Shown: one piece after another, positions 52,354 through 62,500 of the stretch
Layout of the letters: each line of letters opens with the position of its first letter
Numbering within the stretch: position 1 is the first letter of the stretch
Program-made: the position numbers and the translations under genes
Assembly (NCBI RefSeq): GCF_022900255.1
Contig: NZ_JALIRM010000001.1
Coordinates: forward strand, 62,001-126,000
Origin: Lederbergia wuyishanensis
GTDB lineage: Bacteria; Bacillota; Bacilli; Bacillales; Bacillaceae_C
Length of the DNA stretch: 64,000 bases
Direction of reading: 5' to 3'
The notes under the pieces: generated by a model
Seen by the model: only the letters and a program-made list of their open reading frames with translations
The model's database searches: none
Told to the model about the DNA's origin: nothing

Positions 52354-54600
52354 ATGTCTATTAAATATGTAAAAAATGAAGGTGGACCAACTCTTGGCTA
52401 TTCATCAGAATCAGGAGTGGAAATAATAGAAGCAGATGGGAAGCTATTCAAAGATTTAAACAAAGACGGAATACTTGATAAGTATGAAGATTGGCGCCTT
52501 TCTCCTGAAGAACGTGCAAAAGACTTAGCATCAAAAATGTCAATTAAACAGATTGCTGGACTTATGCTTTATAGTAGCCATCAAGCAATTCCAGCTTCTA
52601 AAGGTTTTTTTTCAGGAACATTTAGCGGTAAACCTTTGAATGAAAGTGATGCGGAACCATATGATTTATCTGATCAACAAAAGGATTTCCTAATTCATGA
52701 TCATTTGCGTCATATATTGATTACGACAGTTGAAACTCCTGAAATTGCAGCCAAATGGAATAACAATGCTCAAGCTCTTGTAGAAGGGATTGGTCTAGGA
52801 ATTCCAATTAATACTAGTTCGGATCCACGACATGCATCCATTGCAAGTGCCGAATTTAATGCAGGTGCTGGCGGTGCCATTTCAATGTGGCCGGAAACAC
52901 TTGGATTAGCAGCTACGTTTGATCCCGAACTTGTAAAAAAGTTTGGAGAAATCGCTTCGAAAGAATATCGTGCCCTTGGAATTACAACGGCATTATCTCC
53001 ACAAATAGACCTAGCAACAGATCCAAGATGGATGAGATTTAATGGAACGTTCGGGGAGGATTCCAAGCTTACAACGGATTTAGCACGTGCATATGTTGAT
53101 GGATTCCAAACATCAGAAGGAGAAAATGAAATTACGAATGGCTGGGGCTATGAAAGTGTCAACGCAATGGTTAAACATTGGCCAGGTGGGGGATCAGGTG
53201 AAGGTGGAAGGGATGCACACTGGGGCTACGGGAAATATGCTGTTTATCCAGGAGGAAATTTTGATGAGCAATTAATTCCGTTTACGGAAGGTGCTTTCAA
53301 ACTATCAGGAAAAACAAAGATGGCATCTGCAGTAATGCCTTACTACACAATCTCATATGATCAAGACGATGAAACAAATGAAAATGTTGGGAATGCGTAT
53401 AATTCCTACATTATCAAATCCCTGCTTCGCAATAAATACGGTTATGATGGAGTTGTCTGCACGGATTGGGGAATCACAGGAGATGAACCGGTTACAGTTG
53501 ATATTTTTGCAGGAAAGTCTTGGGGTGTGGAGCATTTAAGTGTAGCAGAACGGCATTATAAAGTATTAATGGCTGGCGCAGACCAGTTTGGTGGAAATAA
53601 CGAAGCAGGACCTATTATAGAAGCCTATCAAATTGGTGTAAGAGAACATGGCGAGGATTTTATGCGGAAGCGATTTGAAGTGTCTGCTGTTCGACTACTA
53701 TTAAATATTTTTAGGTTAGGGCTCTTTGAAAATCCGTATTTAGTTCCTGAAAAAAGTGCAGAGATTGTAGGGCATTCCGATTTTATGAAAAAAGGATATG
53801 AGGCCCAACTAAAATCCCTTGTTTTGTTAAAAAATCAACAAAATGTCTTGCCAATTCAAAAAGGAAAGACTGTTTATATTCCGAAACGCTATATTGCTGA
53901 GGGTAGAAGCTGGTTTGGGCATGTAATACCTGAAAGACTGGAATACCCTGTTAATTTAGATATTGTGAAAAAGTATTATAACGTAACTGATAATCCTGAT
54001 AAAGCGGATTTTGCTATAGTTGTCATTTCTAATCCGGAAGGTGCTGGGTACAGTAGGGAAGACTTCGAAGCTGGAGGAACAGGATATGTTCCAATCAGCC
54101 TGCAGTACAAGCCGTATAAAGCAGAACATGCACGTGAAAAAAGCATTGCCGGTGATTCGAGAGAGGTTCTTGATCGAAATTACCTCAATAAATCATTCAC
54201 ACCACCGAATACAACAGATCTCGATTTAGTATTAGAGACAAAAAAAGCAATGAAGGAAAAACCAGTCATTGTTTCGCTTCTACTGTCTAAACCAGCTGTA
54301 GTTGAAGAATTTGAAAAAGAAGTAAATGTAATTCTAGCAAATTTCGGAGTTCAAGATCAAGCACTTCTAGATATTATCAGTGGGAACAATGAGCCATCAG
54401 GTCTTTTACCTATGCAAATGCCAGCAAATATGAAAACGGTTGAAGAACAATTTGAAGATGTTCCACATGATATGGAATGTCATGTCGATACAGAAGGAAA
54501 CAAATATGATTTTTCGTTCGGACTTAATTGGTCAGGAGTTATTAATGATAAAAGAAAGGAAAGATACAATAAGGAAAAAATGGAAAAAAGTAGACTTTAG
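52354..54600 (+). CDS. Glycoside hydrolase family 3 protein (beta-glucosidase-like)
   Basis: This 748-residue GH3 enzyme has a TIM-barrel first domain with MWPETLGLAATFDPELVKKF near residue 184-203, MVKHWPGGGSGEGGRDAHWG near 271, and the nucleophile Asp in GVVCTDWGITGDEPVT near 366. A second alpha/beta sandwich domain starts at about 480 (LKSLVLLKNQQNVLPIQKGK). Likely activity is removal of beta-linked glucose or xylose from the glycosides trimmed by the rhamnosidase. No signal peptide is seen, so it acts inside the cell. The ATG at 52354 follows AAGGGGG. No fibronectin-like third domain is obvious. Confidence 0.88.
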   Translation: MSIKYVKNEGGPTLGYSSESGVEIIEADGKLFKDLNKDGILDKYEDWRLSPEERAKDLASKMSIKQIAGLMLYSSHQAIPASKGFFSGTFSGKPLNESDAEPYDLSDQQKDFLIHDHLRHILITTVETPEIAAKWNNNAQALVEGIGLGIPINTSSDPRHASIASAEFNAGAGGAISMWPETLGLAATFDPELVKKFGEIASKEYRALGITTALSPQIDLATDPRWMRFNGTFGEDSKLTTDLARAYVDGFQTSEGENEITNGWGYESVNAMVKHWPGGGSGEGGRDAHWGYGKYAVYPGGNFDEQLIPFTEGAFKLSGKTKMASAVMPYYTISYDQDDETNENVGNAYNSYIIKSLLRNKYGYDGVVCTDWGITGDEPVTVDIFAGKSWGVEHLSVAERHYKVLMAGADQFGGNNEAGPIIEAYQIGVREHGEDFMRKRFEVSAVRLLLNIFRLGLFENPYLVPEKSAEIVGHSDFMKKGYEAQLKSLVLLKNQQNVLPIQKGKTVYIPKRYIAEGRSWFGHVIPERLEYPVNLDIVKKYYNVTDNPDKADFAIVVISNPEGAGYSREDFEAGGTGYVPISLQYKPYKAEHAREKSIAGDSREVLDRNYLNKSFTPPNTTDLDLVLETKKAMKEKPVIVSLLLSKPAVVEEFEKEVNVILANFGVQDQALLDIISGNNEPSGLLPMQMPANMKTVEEQFEDVPHDMECHVDTEGNKYDFSFGLNWSGVINDKRKERYNKEKMEKSRL

Positions 54601-54659
54601 AAGCGGGAATTAGTGTGACACTTATACAGCTAAGCTTTAAATCAAAAGCCTTATCAAAA

Positions 54660-54945
54660 AAATGAGTTTGGAGACCATGAAAGGTAGATCATGTAATAAT
54701 GATATTTTTATGTTATTAAAGAAGTTATCTGCAAGTACTGGTTGAAAACCTAAATTATTCTTAGCATGTGGAACGGAAGATTTCCTCTATGAAGATAATA
54801 AGAAATATAGAGATTCCATTGCTGAAATAGGTGTTGAACTAAGATTCAAAGATGGCCCAGCTGGTCACTAATGTAAGTATTGGGATACAAAGATAAAGAG
54901 ATTAATTGGATTGACTCTCATCAGAAATTAGCAAAGTCATAGTTT
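54660..54945 (+). pseudogene. Decayed esterase gene (tributyrin esterase / esterase D type)
   Basis: The best stretch reads KPKLFLACGTEDFLYEDNKK and YRDSIAEIGVELRFKDGPAG, then H, stop, CKYWDTKI. This is the C-terminal catalytic Asp (GTEDF) and His (GH followed by the stop codon where EW is usual) region of acetyl-esterase-like hydrolases. Upstream, MLLKKLSASTG precedes another stop, and a GDHE remnant lies in a different frame. The 5' two thirds are missing. It follows the GH3 gene, so it was probably part of the glycoside cluster. Confidence 0.7.
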
Positions 54946-54949
54946 AATA

Positions 54950-54994
54950 TAAAAAAACAATCTAAAGTAAGTACGATTTTAGATTGTTTTTTTG
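54950..54994. terminator. Terminator after the esterase relic
   Basis: ACAATCTAAA pairs with TTTAGATTGT (54957-54966 with 54978-54987) across an 11-nt loop, with seven T after and seven A before, so it can work in both directions. Confidence 0.8.
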
Positions 54995-55077
54995 TTAACA
55001 AAGCCTAAAATACTTTACTTGCTCCTTTTTAAAACCGTTTTCTGAGAAGATTCAGATGTAAATAGCTCGAATCCAAA

Positions 55078-55153
55078 ACACCGCTAGACTGATGAAGTTA
55101 AAGAACAGACTTTTTCAGTTTTTGAACTTTTGCTCATCATAGTTAGACGGTGT
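55078..55153. repeat. Long imperfect inverted repeat, 76 bp
   Basis: The ends ACACCG (55078-55083) and CGGTGT (55148-55153) are followed inward by CTAGACTGATGAAG against CTCATCATAGTTAGA, and then by AAGTTAAAGAAC against GTTTTTGAACTTT. Nearly the whole 76 bp can fold into one hairpin. It has no coding frame. The rest of 54995-55307 holds no gene. Confidence 0.5.
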
Positions 55154-55307
55154 CTTGCACTTTTAGTTCTTTCAAGATGATTACTCCCGATATTAATTGG
55201 GTATTCTGTAACAAAGATGCACAATTTTTTTTTGAAAATGTGATATAATTTTTACATAATTTCAAGGAGGTTTCCTCTATCCTGATAGTGCGAATTGGGG
55301 AATGTTC

Positions 55308-55916
55308 ATGGATTTTTATTCGATAAAAGAATGGTTTACTCTTGAAAATGTAATAGACTTAATAGATAAATACCGGTCTTTTGGACCACTACCAGGTATT
55401 CTTTTACCTTTATTGGAAGCTTTCCTTCCCTTTTTACCTTTATTTCTATTTGTGATGGCTAATGCAAATGCTTTTGGCTTAGGATGGGGCTTTTTCTTGT
55501 CGTGGTTAGGAGCTTTGCTTGGCTCCCTTCTTGTTTTTTTGCTAGTGCGAAGATATGGAGAAACACGTTTTTTTCAATTTTTACAAAGGAACAAGAATGT
55601 ACAAAACTTAACAGGATGGGTAGAAAGAAGAGGATTTGGTCCATTATTTTTATTATTATGTTTCCCTTTTACGCCGTCAGCGATAGTTAATATAGTTGCA
55701 GGGCTATCGAAAATCAATGTATATCAATACATGCTTGCTGTTATTGGTGGAAAAGCGGTTATGATTTTTATATTAAGCTTCATTGGCTATGACATTGTTT
55801 CTTTGGTTAAACAACCGATTCGTACAGGAATTGTTTTAGTAATTATTTTCATTCTTTGGTATGTTGGAAAGCATATTGAAAGCAGAATGAAGAACAAAGT
55901 CCATACACGAGGTTAA
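55308..55916 (+). CDS. yhjE: TVP38/TMEM64 family membrane protein YhjE
   Basis: This protein of about 202 residues is of the SNARE-associated/DedA-like membrane family. Helices lie near residues 25-50, 54-80, 110-135, 145-165 and 172-190. The conserved FGPLFLLLCFPFTPSAIVNI re-entrant motif is near 110-129. Family members affect lipid handling in membranes. I favour the ATG at 55308, which has GGGGA at good spacing; another ATG lies at 55302. Position before addB agrees with B. subtilis yhjE, although sipV and yhjG are missing. Confidence 0.85.
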   Translation: MDFYSIKEWFTLENVIDLIDKYRSFGPLPGILLPLLEAFLPFLPLFLFVMANANAFGLGWGFFLSWLGALLGSLLVFLLVRRYGETRFFQFLQRNKNVQNLTGWVERRGFGPLFLLLCFPFTPSAIVNIVAGLSKINVYQYMLAVIGGKAVMIFILSFIGYDIVSLVKQPIRTGIVLVIIFILWYVGKHIESRMKNKVHTRG

Positions 55917-55944
55917 AAGTTGTCTAAATCGACAGCTTTTTTTA
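55917..55944 (+). terminator. Rho-independent terminator of yhjE
   Basis: AAGTTGTC pairs with GACAGCTT (55917-55924 with 55931-55938), followed by T. It begins directly after the yhjE stop. Confidence 0.7.
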
Positions 55945-55950
55945 TTTCTT

Positions 55951-55979
55951 TTGGGAATGTATGTTCGTTATGTTATAAT
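55951..55979 (+). promoter_or_regulatory. Promoter of addBA
   Basis: TTGGGA (55951-55956) and TATAAT (55974-55979) are 17 bp apart, with a TGT extension before the -10. It lies 37 bp before the addB start. Confidence 0.7.
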
Positions 55980-56015
55980 AGTGATAGATTGTATATTAAA
56001 AAGGGGTTGGGAAAA

Positions 56016-59000
56016 TTGTCGCTTCGTTTCGTCATAGGAAGGTCAGGAACAGGGAAGACTACTTTGTTCCTAGATGAAATCAAAGAAAAATTGATGAAAC
56101 AGCCTGATGGTCACCCTGTTCTTTATATAGTTCCTGAACAAATGACATTTTTATCTGAATATCGGTTAGTTAATACTCCTGGAATATCGGGAATGATTCG
56201 AACTCAGGTGTTTAGCTTTACGCGATTAGCTTGGAGAATTCTCCAAGAAACTGGGGGAGCAAGCAGAAATCATATATCTAGTGTTGGTCTGAATATGTTA
56301 ATTCGAAAAATTATAGAGGACCATAAAGATGATTTGAAGCTTTTTAAAAAAGCAGCTGATAAAAAAGGCTTTATTGAACATATTGAAAGATTGCTCACTG
56401 AATTTAAGCATTATTGCATAACACGTGAGGATCTCATTAATACACAAAAAGAGCTCTCATTTAAAGCGTCAACTAGAGCTCTTGCTGACAAACTGCATGA
56501 TTTAGAACTCATCTATCAAAAATATGAAGAAACTCTTATTGGAAAATATATTGATTCAAACGATTATTTGAATTTGCTAGCTGATTCTATAAAGAATTCT
56601 AGCTATTTAAAGGATGCAGAAATATATATTGATGGATTTCATAATTTTACTCCACAAGAAAAAAGGGTTATAGAACAATTGATGATACATTGTAAAAGGG
56701 TGTCTATGGCTCTTGTTTTGAATCGTCCTTATAAAAATGGAGCGAAGCCTGATGATTTAAATTTATTTAGATTAACCGGAGAGACGTATTCGGACTTATT
56801 CGAGATGGCTCGTAATGGAGACATTTTAATTGAAGATGATGTGTTTCTTGCCGAAACGCCGAGATTCAAGGATGAAGGGTTACAGTATTTGCAGGAGAGA
56901 TTCGATAAGCGTCCAATCAAAACATTTAATCATAATCCCGCTATTGAAATTAGAGCAGCAGCAAATAGACGTGCCGAGGTAGAAAGCATAGCTCGGGAAA
57001 TTCGCAGGCTTATTAGGGAGGAAGGATATCGTTATAACGATATTGCGATATTATTACGAAATGGCCATGAGTATCACGAGATAATGGAAACTATATTTCA
57101 TGATTACGAAATTCCTTTTTTCCTTGATCAAAAAAGGTCGATGTTAAATCATCCGCTAATTGAATTTGTACGTAGTGTACTTGATATCGTCCACAGCAAT
57201 TGGAGATATGAGCCAATATTCCGCGCGATTAAAACTGATTTACTCTTTCCATTTGGAGCTGATATAAAGAGGCTTAGGGAACAAATGGATAGACTCGAAA
57301 ATTACGTTCTTGCCCAAGGGATCAAGGGTGATAAGTGGTTAGATAAGAAACCTTGGCGTTACAAGCGTTTCTTTGGCCTTGACCATGGAGATTCTCCACA
57401 AACTGATGCTGAAAAGCAAATGGAAGCTGAACTAAATGAATCTCGAAACCTAGTTGTATTACCTATTTTGCGATTATCCAGAAAAATAAAAAAGGCAAAG
57501 AATGTTCGTGAACTTTGTGAAGCAGTTTATTTAGCTTTAGAAGATTTAGATATTCCAAATAAACTAATGGAAAAAAGTAAAATTGCAGAAGAAAAAGGAC
57601 AATTGGTCATGTCAAGGGAACATGATCAAGCTTGGGATGCAGTAGTAGAAATACTTGATCAATTTGTTGAAGTATTGGGAGAGCAACCAATATCGATTGA
57701 AACATTCATTGATATTCTTGATTCTGGTTTGGAAGCTGCAAAATTTTCATTAATTCCTCCAGCGATTGATCAAGTCTTTGTCGCGGATTTGGAGTTATCG
57801 CGTCTTTCAAATATTAAAGCTTCTTTTGTCGTTGGGTTAAATGACGGTGTTTTACCAGCTAAGCAATTGGACGACGGTGCGTTGTCAGATGGAGATCGAA
57901 GCGAATTATATGCTACTGGATTAGAGCTTGCACCAGGCGGTAAAAAGAAGTTATTAGATGAAGACTTTGTCGCATATAGGGCTTTTACAATCCAAGAAGA
58001 ACGTCTGTATTTGTCATATCCACTTGCTGATAATGAAGGGAAAGGTTTGCTGCCTTCACCTTATTTTAAAAGAATTAGAGAGATTTTCCCTGAAATAAAA
58101 GTATTAAGCGATAGTAATGAACCTAGTGAGCTTTTAATAAAAGATCAATTAGCGTATGTATCTCATCCAAATACAGCGATTGCCTATTTAACTTCACAGT
58201 TGCAATTAAAAAAGCGAGGATATCCAATCGCTGATTTTTGGTGGGATGTTTATAATTTTTATTTGGAACAATCCAATCATGTGTTAAAGGCGAAAAAAAT
58301 TCTCTCAAGCTTATTTTATAATAATGATACAAAAACACTTTCACAAAATACAAGTAAAGAATTGTACGGAGAGGAAATGCTGGCTAGTGTTTCAAGGATG
58401 GAGCTTTTTCAAGGATGTCCTTTTTCTCACTTTACTTCACACGGACTCCGGTTACGTGAAAGGGAGATTTATAGGCTTGATGCGCCTCATATTGGGGATT
58501 TATTTCACGCTGCACTTAAGTGGATTTCTGATGAAGTCATTCGTAAGGGGCTTACATGGTCAAGTTTGACGAAGGAACATTGTGAATGGCTTGCAAAAAT
58601 GGCAGTTGAACAATTTGCTCCAAAATTACAAAATCAAATTTTATTAAGTTCAAATCGGTATTTTTATATAAAAAGGAAGCTAGAACAAATTATTGGTAGA
58701 GCTTCGTATGTTTTAAGCAGTCACGCGAAGGTGAGTGGGTTTATGCCAGTAGGCCTAGAGCTTGACTTTGGACCGTATAAGCAATTGCCTCCTCTTGCAT
58801 TTACTTTAAAAAACGGAACAAAAATGCAGCTTCAAGGTCGAATCGATCGAGTAGATAAAGCAGAAGACGAGAATGGTGTTTATTTACGTGTCATAGATTA
58901 TAAATCAAGCTCCAGGGCATTAGATTTAAATGAAGTGTATCACGGCCTTGCATTACAAATGCTTACTTATTTAGATATTATTATTACTCATTCAAGCAAG

Positions 59001-59531
59001 TTGGTAGGAACAGAAGCCTCGCCTGCTGGAGTTCTATATTTTCATGTCCATAACCCAATGATTAATAACGATAAATTAATAACTTTGGAAGATATTGAAA
59101 ATGAAATTTTAAAGGAATTTAAAATGAAAGGTCTACTACTTGGCGATTCTAGTATCATTCGCCTTATGGATAATTCCTTGGAGGCTGGAGCTTCAAATAT
59201 AATATCTGCAAGCATCAATAAGGATGGAAGTTTGTCGGCAAATTCGCAAAAAAGTTCTGCAAGTGAAGAAGACTTTAAAGCAATTAGACGTTATGTCCGT
59301 AATCTTTATCAAGAAGCAGGTAATAGGATTATTTCAGGCGATGTCCATATTGATCCATATAAACTTGGAGACAGAACTCCTTGCCAATTTTGCTCCTATA
59401 AATCCATTTGCCAGTTTGATCAATCATTAGAAAGTAATGGGTATCGTATTATTCCACAGCAAGACTCTCTTGATGTACTTGCAAGGATTCGTGGGGAGGT
59501 TGTTACGTTTGAAGACAGTCATACCAATTAA
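56016..59531 (+). CDS. addB: ATP-dependent nuclease subunit AddB
   Basis: AddB is one subunit of the AddAB helicase-nuclease, which processes double-strand breaks to Chi-type sites for RecA. The 1171 residues start with Walker A FVIGRSGTGKTTLF. A C-terminal RecB-type nuclease domain shows VIDYKSSSRALDLNEVYHGL near residue 958. Iron-sulphur cysteines are at CPFSHF (near 800) and CQFCSYKSICQF (near 1123), matching the known AddB cluster. The start is a TTG at 56016 behind AAGGGG. It overlaps addA by 23 nt. Confidence 0.96.
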   Translation: MSLRFVIGRSGTGKTTLFLDEIKEKLMKQPDGHPVLYIVPEQMTFLSEYRLVNTPGISGMIRTQVFSFTRLAWRILQETGGASRNHISSVGLNMLIRKIIEDHKDDLKLFKKAADKKGFIEHIERLLTEFKHYCITREDLINTQKELSFKASTRALADKLHDLELIYQKYEETLIGKYIDSNDYLNLLADSIKNSSYLKDAEIYIDGFHNFTPQEKRVIEQLMIHCKRVSMALVLNRPYKNGAKPDDLNLFRLTGETYSDLFEMARNGDILIEDDVFLAETPRFKDEGLQYLQERFDKRPIKTFNHNPAIEIRAAANRRAEVESIAREIRRLIREEGYRYNDIAILLRNGHEYHEIMETIFHDYEIPFFLDQKRSMLNHPLIEFVRSVLDIVHSNWRYEPIFRAIKTDLLFPFGADIKRLREQMDRLENYVLAQGIKGDKWLDKKPWRYKRFFGLDHGDSPQTDAEKQMEAELNESRNLVVLPILRLSRKIKKAKNVRELCEAVYLALEDLDIPNKLMEKSKIAEEKGQLVMSREHDQAWDAVVEILDQFVEVLGEQPISIETFIDILDSGLEAAKFSLIPPAIDQVFVADLELSRLSNIKASFVVGLNDGVLPAKQLDDGALSDGDRSELYATGLELAPGGKKKLLDEDFVAYRAFTIQEERLYLSYPLADNEGKGLLPSPYFKRIREIFPEIKVLSDSNEPSELLIKDQLAYVSHPNTAIAYLTSQLQLKKRGYPIADFWWDVYNFYLEQSNHVLKAKKILSSLFYNNDTKTLSQNTSKELYGEEMLASVSRMELFQGCPFSHFTSHGLRLREREIYRLDAPHIGDLFHAALKWISDEVIRKGLTWSSLTKEHCEWLAKMAVEQFAPKLQNQILLSSNRYFYIKRKLEQIIGRASYVLSSHAKVSGFMPVGLELDFGPYKQLPPLAFTLKNGTKMQLQGRIDRVDKAEDENGVYLRVIDYKSSSRALDLNEVYHGLALQMLTYLDIIITHSSKLVGTEASPAGVLYFHVHNPMINNDKLITLEDIENEILKEFKMKGLLLGDSSIIRLMDNSLEAGASNIISASINKDGSLSANSQKSSASEEDFKAIRRYVRNLYQEAGNRIISGDVHIDPYKLGDRTPCQFCSYKSICQFDQSLESNGYRIIPQQDSLDVLARIRGEVVTFEDSHTN

Positions 59532-62500
59532 GCCAGAACATGTAACATGGACAGACGATCAATGGAAAGCGATTATGGCTAAAGATCAAGATATCTTGGT
59601 GGCAGCCGCTGCGGGATCAGGAAAAACGGCAGTTCTTGTAGAACGAATTATTCAAAGAATATTAGCAAGTGAAGACCCTTTAAATATAGACGAAATACTT
59701 GTCGTTACTTTTACAAATGCGTCTGCTGCAGAAATGAGGCATCGTATCGGAGAGGCACTTGAAAGAGCCATAGATGAAGATCCTTTATCAACACATTTAC
59801 GAAGACAACTCAGTCTATTAAATAGCGCTTACATTTCAACATTGCACTCCTTTTGCCTTGATGTTGTACGAAAATATTACTATATGATTGACATAGATCC
59901 AGGCTTTAGAATTGCTGATCAAACGGAGGCAGATCTCCTTCGTGATGAAGTATTAGATGAACTTTTTGAGAGTGAATACGGAAAAAAAGAAAATGACTCT
60001 TTTTATCATTTCGTTGATACATTTTCAAACGATCGACATGATGGTGCGGTTCAAGAACTTGTCCTAAAACTATATGATTATTCTCGTTCCCATCCAAATC
60101 CGTTCATTTGGCTAGATCAAATAGTGGAGATGTATGACGTTACCGAAAGTTCAAAAATTGAGAATCTCCCCTTTTTTGATGTTTTAAAATTCGATATACA
60201 ACTCCAATTATCTGGGGCTAAAGAATTGCTTAAGCAAGCATTAGAACTATCAAAAGCTCCAGGGGGACCAGCTCCACGTGCGGAAAATTACTTAAGCGAC
60301 CTTTCTATTGTAGAGAGGATGGAACATGCAGAAGCGCAAGGGTGGGACCCCCTATATAAGGTAATGAATGACTGGAGTTTTTCGAGAGCGAAAACTTGCA
60401 AGGGGGATGAATATGATCCTGCATTAACAAAGGAAGCAGATGAATTAAGAAAAGCTGCTAAAAGTATGTTGGACAAGCTTTCATCAGAATTGTTCTCGAA
60501 GTCACCCGAAAAGTTTCTTAAAGACATGCAGGAAATGAAACAAGCTATTGCTACATTAGTTGAGGTTGTAAAGCGGTTTTCCAATGTTTTTGAAAAAGAA
60601 AAAATGAATAAAGGTTTGGTAGATTTTTCGGACCTTGAACATTTATGTCTTGAGATATTAATGGATAGTGAAATTGAGAATAATAAAATTTTCCCTTCTG
60701 AAATTGCCATTAACTATCGTAATCAGTTTAAAGAAGTACTTGTCGATGAATATCAAGATACAAATATGGTTCAAGAAACGATTATTAAGTTAGTCTCTGC
60801 TGATAGTGAGTTTGATGGAAATCTTTTTATGGTTGGGGATGTTAAGCAATCCATCTATCGCTTTCGTTTAGCTGAACCGAATTTATTTCTAGGTAAATAT
60901 TTGCGTTTTACAAGTGAAGGGGTGAATACAGGTCTTCGAATTGATCTTTCCCGCAATTTTCGGAGTCGAGTTGAAGTGCTAGATGGTGTGAATTTTGTAT
61001 TTAAGCAAATTATGGGCACCATGGTAGGTGAAATTGAATATAACCAAGATGCAGAGTTAGCCAAAGGATCAGGATATCCAGTTGACGAAGCTTATCCAAT
61101 AGAAGTTTGTATTATCGATCAATCTAATGATGATGTATCACATGAAGAAGTGCACGAAGACATTTTTGATAAAAGTGAGTTAGAACAGACGAAGCTAGAA
61201 GCACGCTATATGGCGGAAAAAATCAGAAAGATGATTGATGAGGAACATCCTATTTATGAATTAAAAACAAAGACTATGAGGCCAATCCGCTATAAGGATA
61301 TTGTGATATTAGCACGTTCCTTAAGTTGGGCTCCTGATATTATGGAAGAATTTAAACATGCAGGGATTCCAGCACATGTTAATTTATCTACCGGATATTT
61401 TGAAGCGACGGAAGTGTCGATCATGATGTCTTTATTAAAAATCATTGATAATCCTGATCAAGATATTCCACTTGCAGCAGTTCTTAGGTCTCCAATTATT
61501 GGCTTATCCGAAGAGGAACTAGCGCATATTCGCTTGCAATCGAGAAGAGGAAGTTACTACGAAGCAGTCAAAACGTTTGCAGCAAATATGCCTGAACATT
61601 CTTTCGGTGAAGCTTGGGAGCAGGCTTCACACTTTTTAAATCAACTCAATGAGTGGAGAAATATGGCTCGAAACGGTGCTTTATCAGAATTGATATGGCA
61701 ATTGTATCGTGATACTGGTTTTTATGAATTTGTCGGTGGGCTTCCGGGTGGAAAACAAAGACAAGCGAATTTACGTGCTTTTTATGACAGAGCTAGGCAA
61801 TATGAAAATACATCATTTAGAGGGTTATTTCGTTTTCTTCGCTTTATTGAGAGAATGCAAGAAAGAGGAAATGATTTAGGAGCTGCAAGGGCTCTTGGAG
61901 AACAGGAAGATGTCGTTCGAATTATGACTATTCACTCTAGTAAAGGATTGGAGTTCCCGGTCGTTTTTGTTGCAGGAATTGCAAGGCAGTTCAACATGAA
62001 GGACTTGATTGCAAGCTATATGTTTGATAAAGAATTCGGCTTCGCATGTAAATATGTAAATCCAGAGAAACGTATTTCGTATTATTCACTTCCGCAGCTT
62101 GCATTAAAAAGAAAGAAAAAAATGGAGATGCTTTCTGAGGAAATGCGTGTCCTGTATGTTGCTTTAACTAGAGCGAAAGAAAAGCTTTTCTTAGTTGGAT
62201 CAGTAAAAAATATTGAAAAAGAAATGAAAAAATGGATGAAAGCATCAAGACAATCAGAATGGCTCTTATCTGATCATAACCGAGCACAAGCCAATTCATA
62301 TCTTGATTGGATTGGTATGACGCTAGCTAGGCATCGTGATGGAGATATTATTAGAGCTATAAGTGAAGGGCGATCGATTAAGGAGATATTAGATCATCCC
62401 TCAAGTTGGAAACTTGAAATTTTATCAAAAAACCAATTCGCTGAAGAGATTGAGAATATTGAACATATTGATTTAGAGTGGCTGGAATCTGTAAAAAAAG

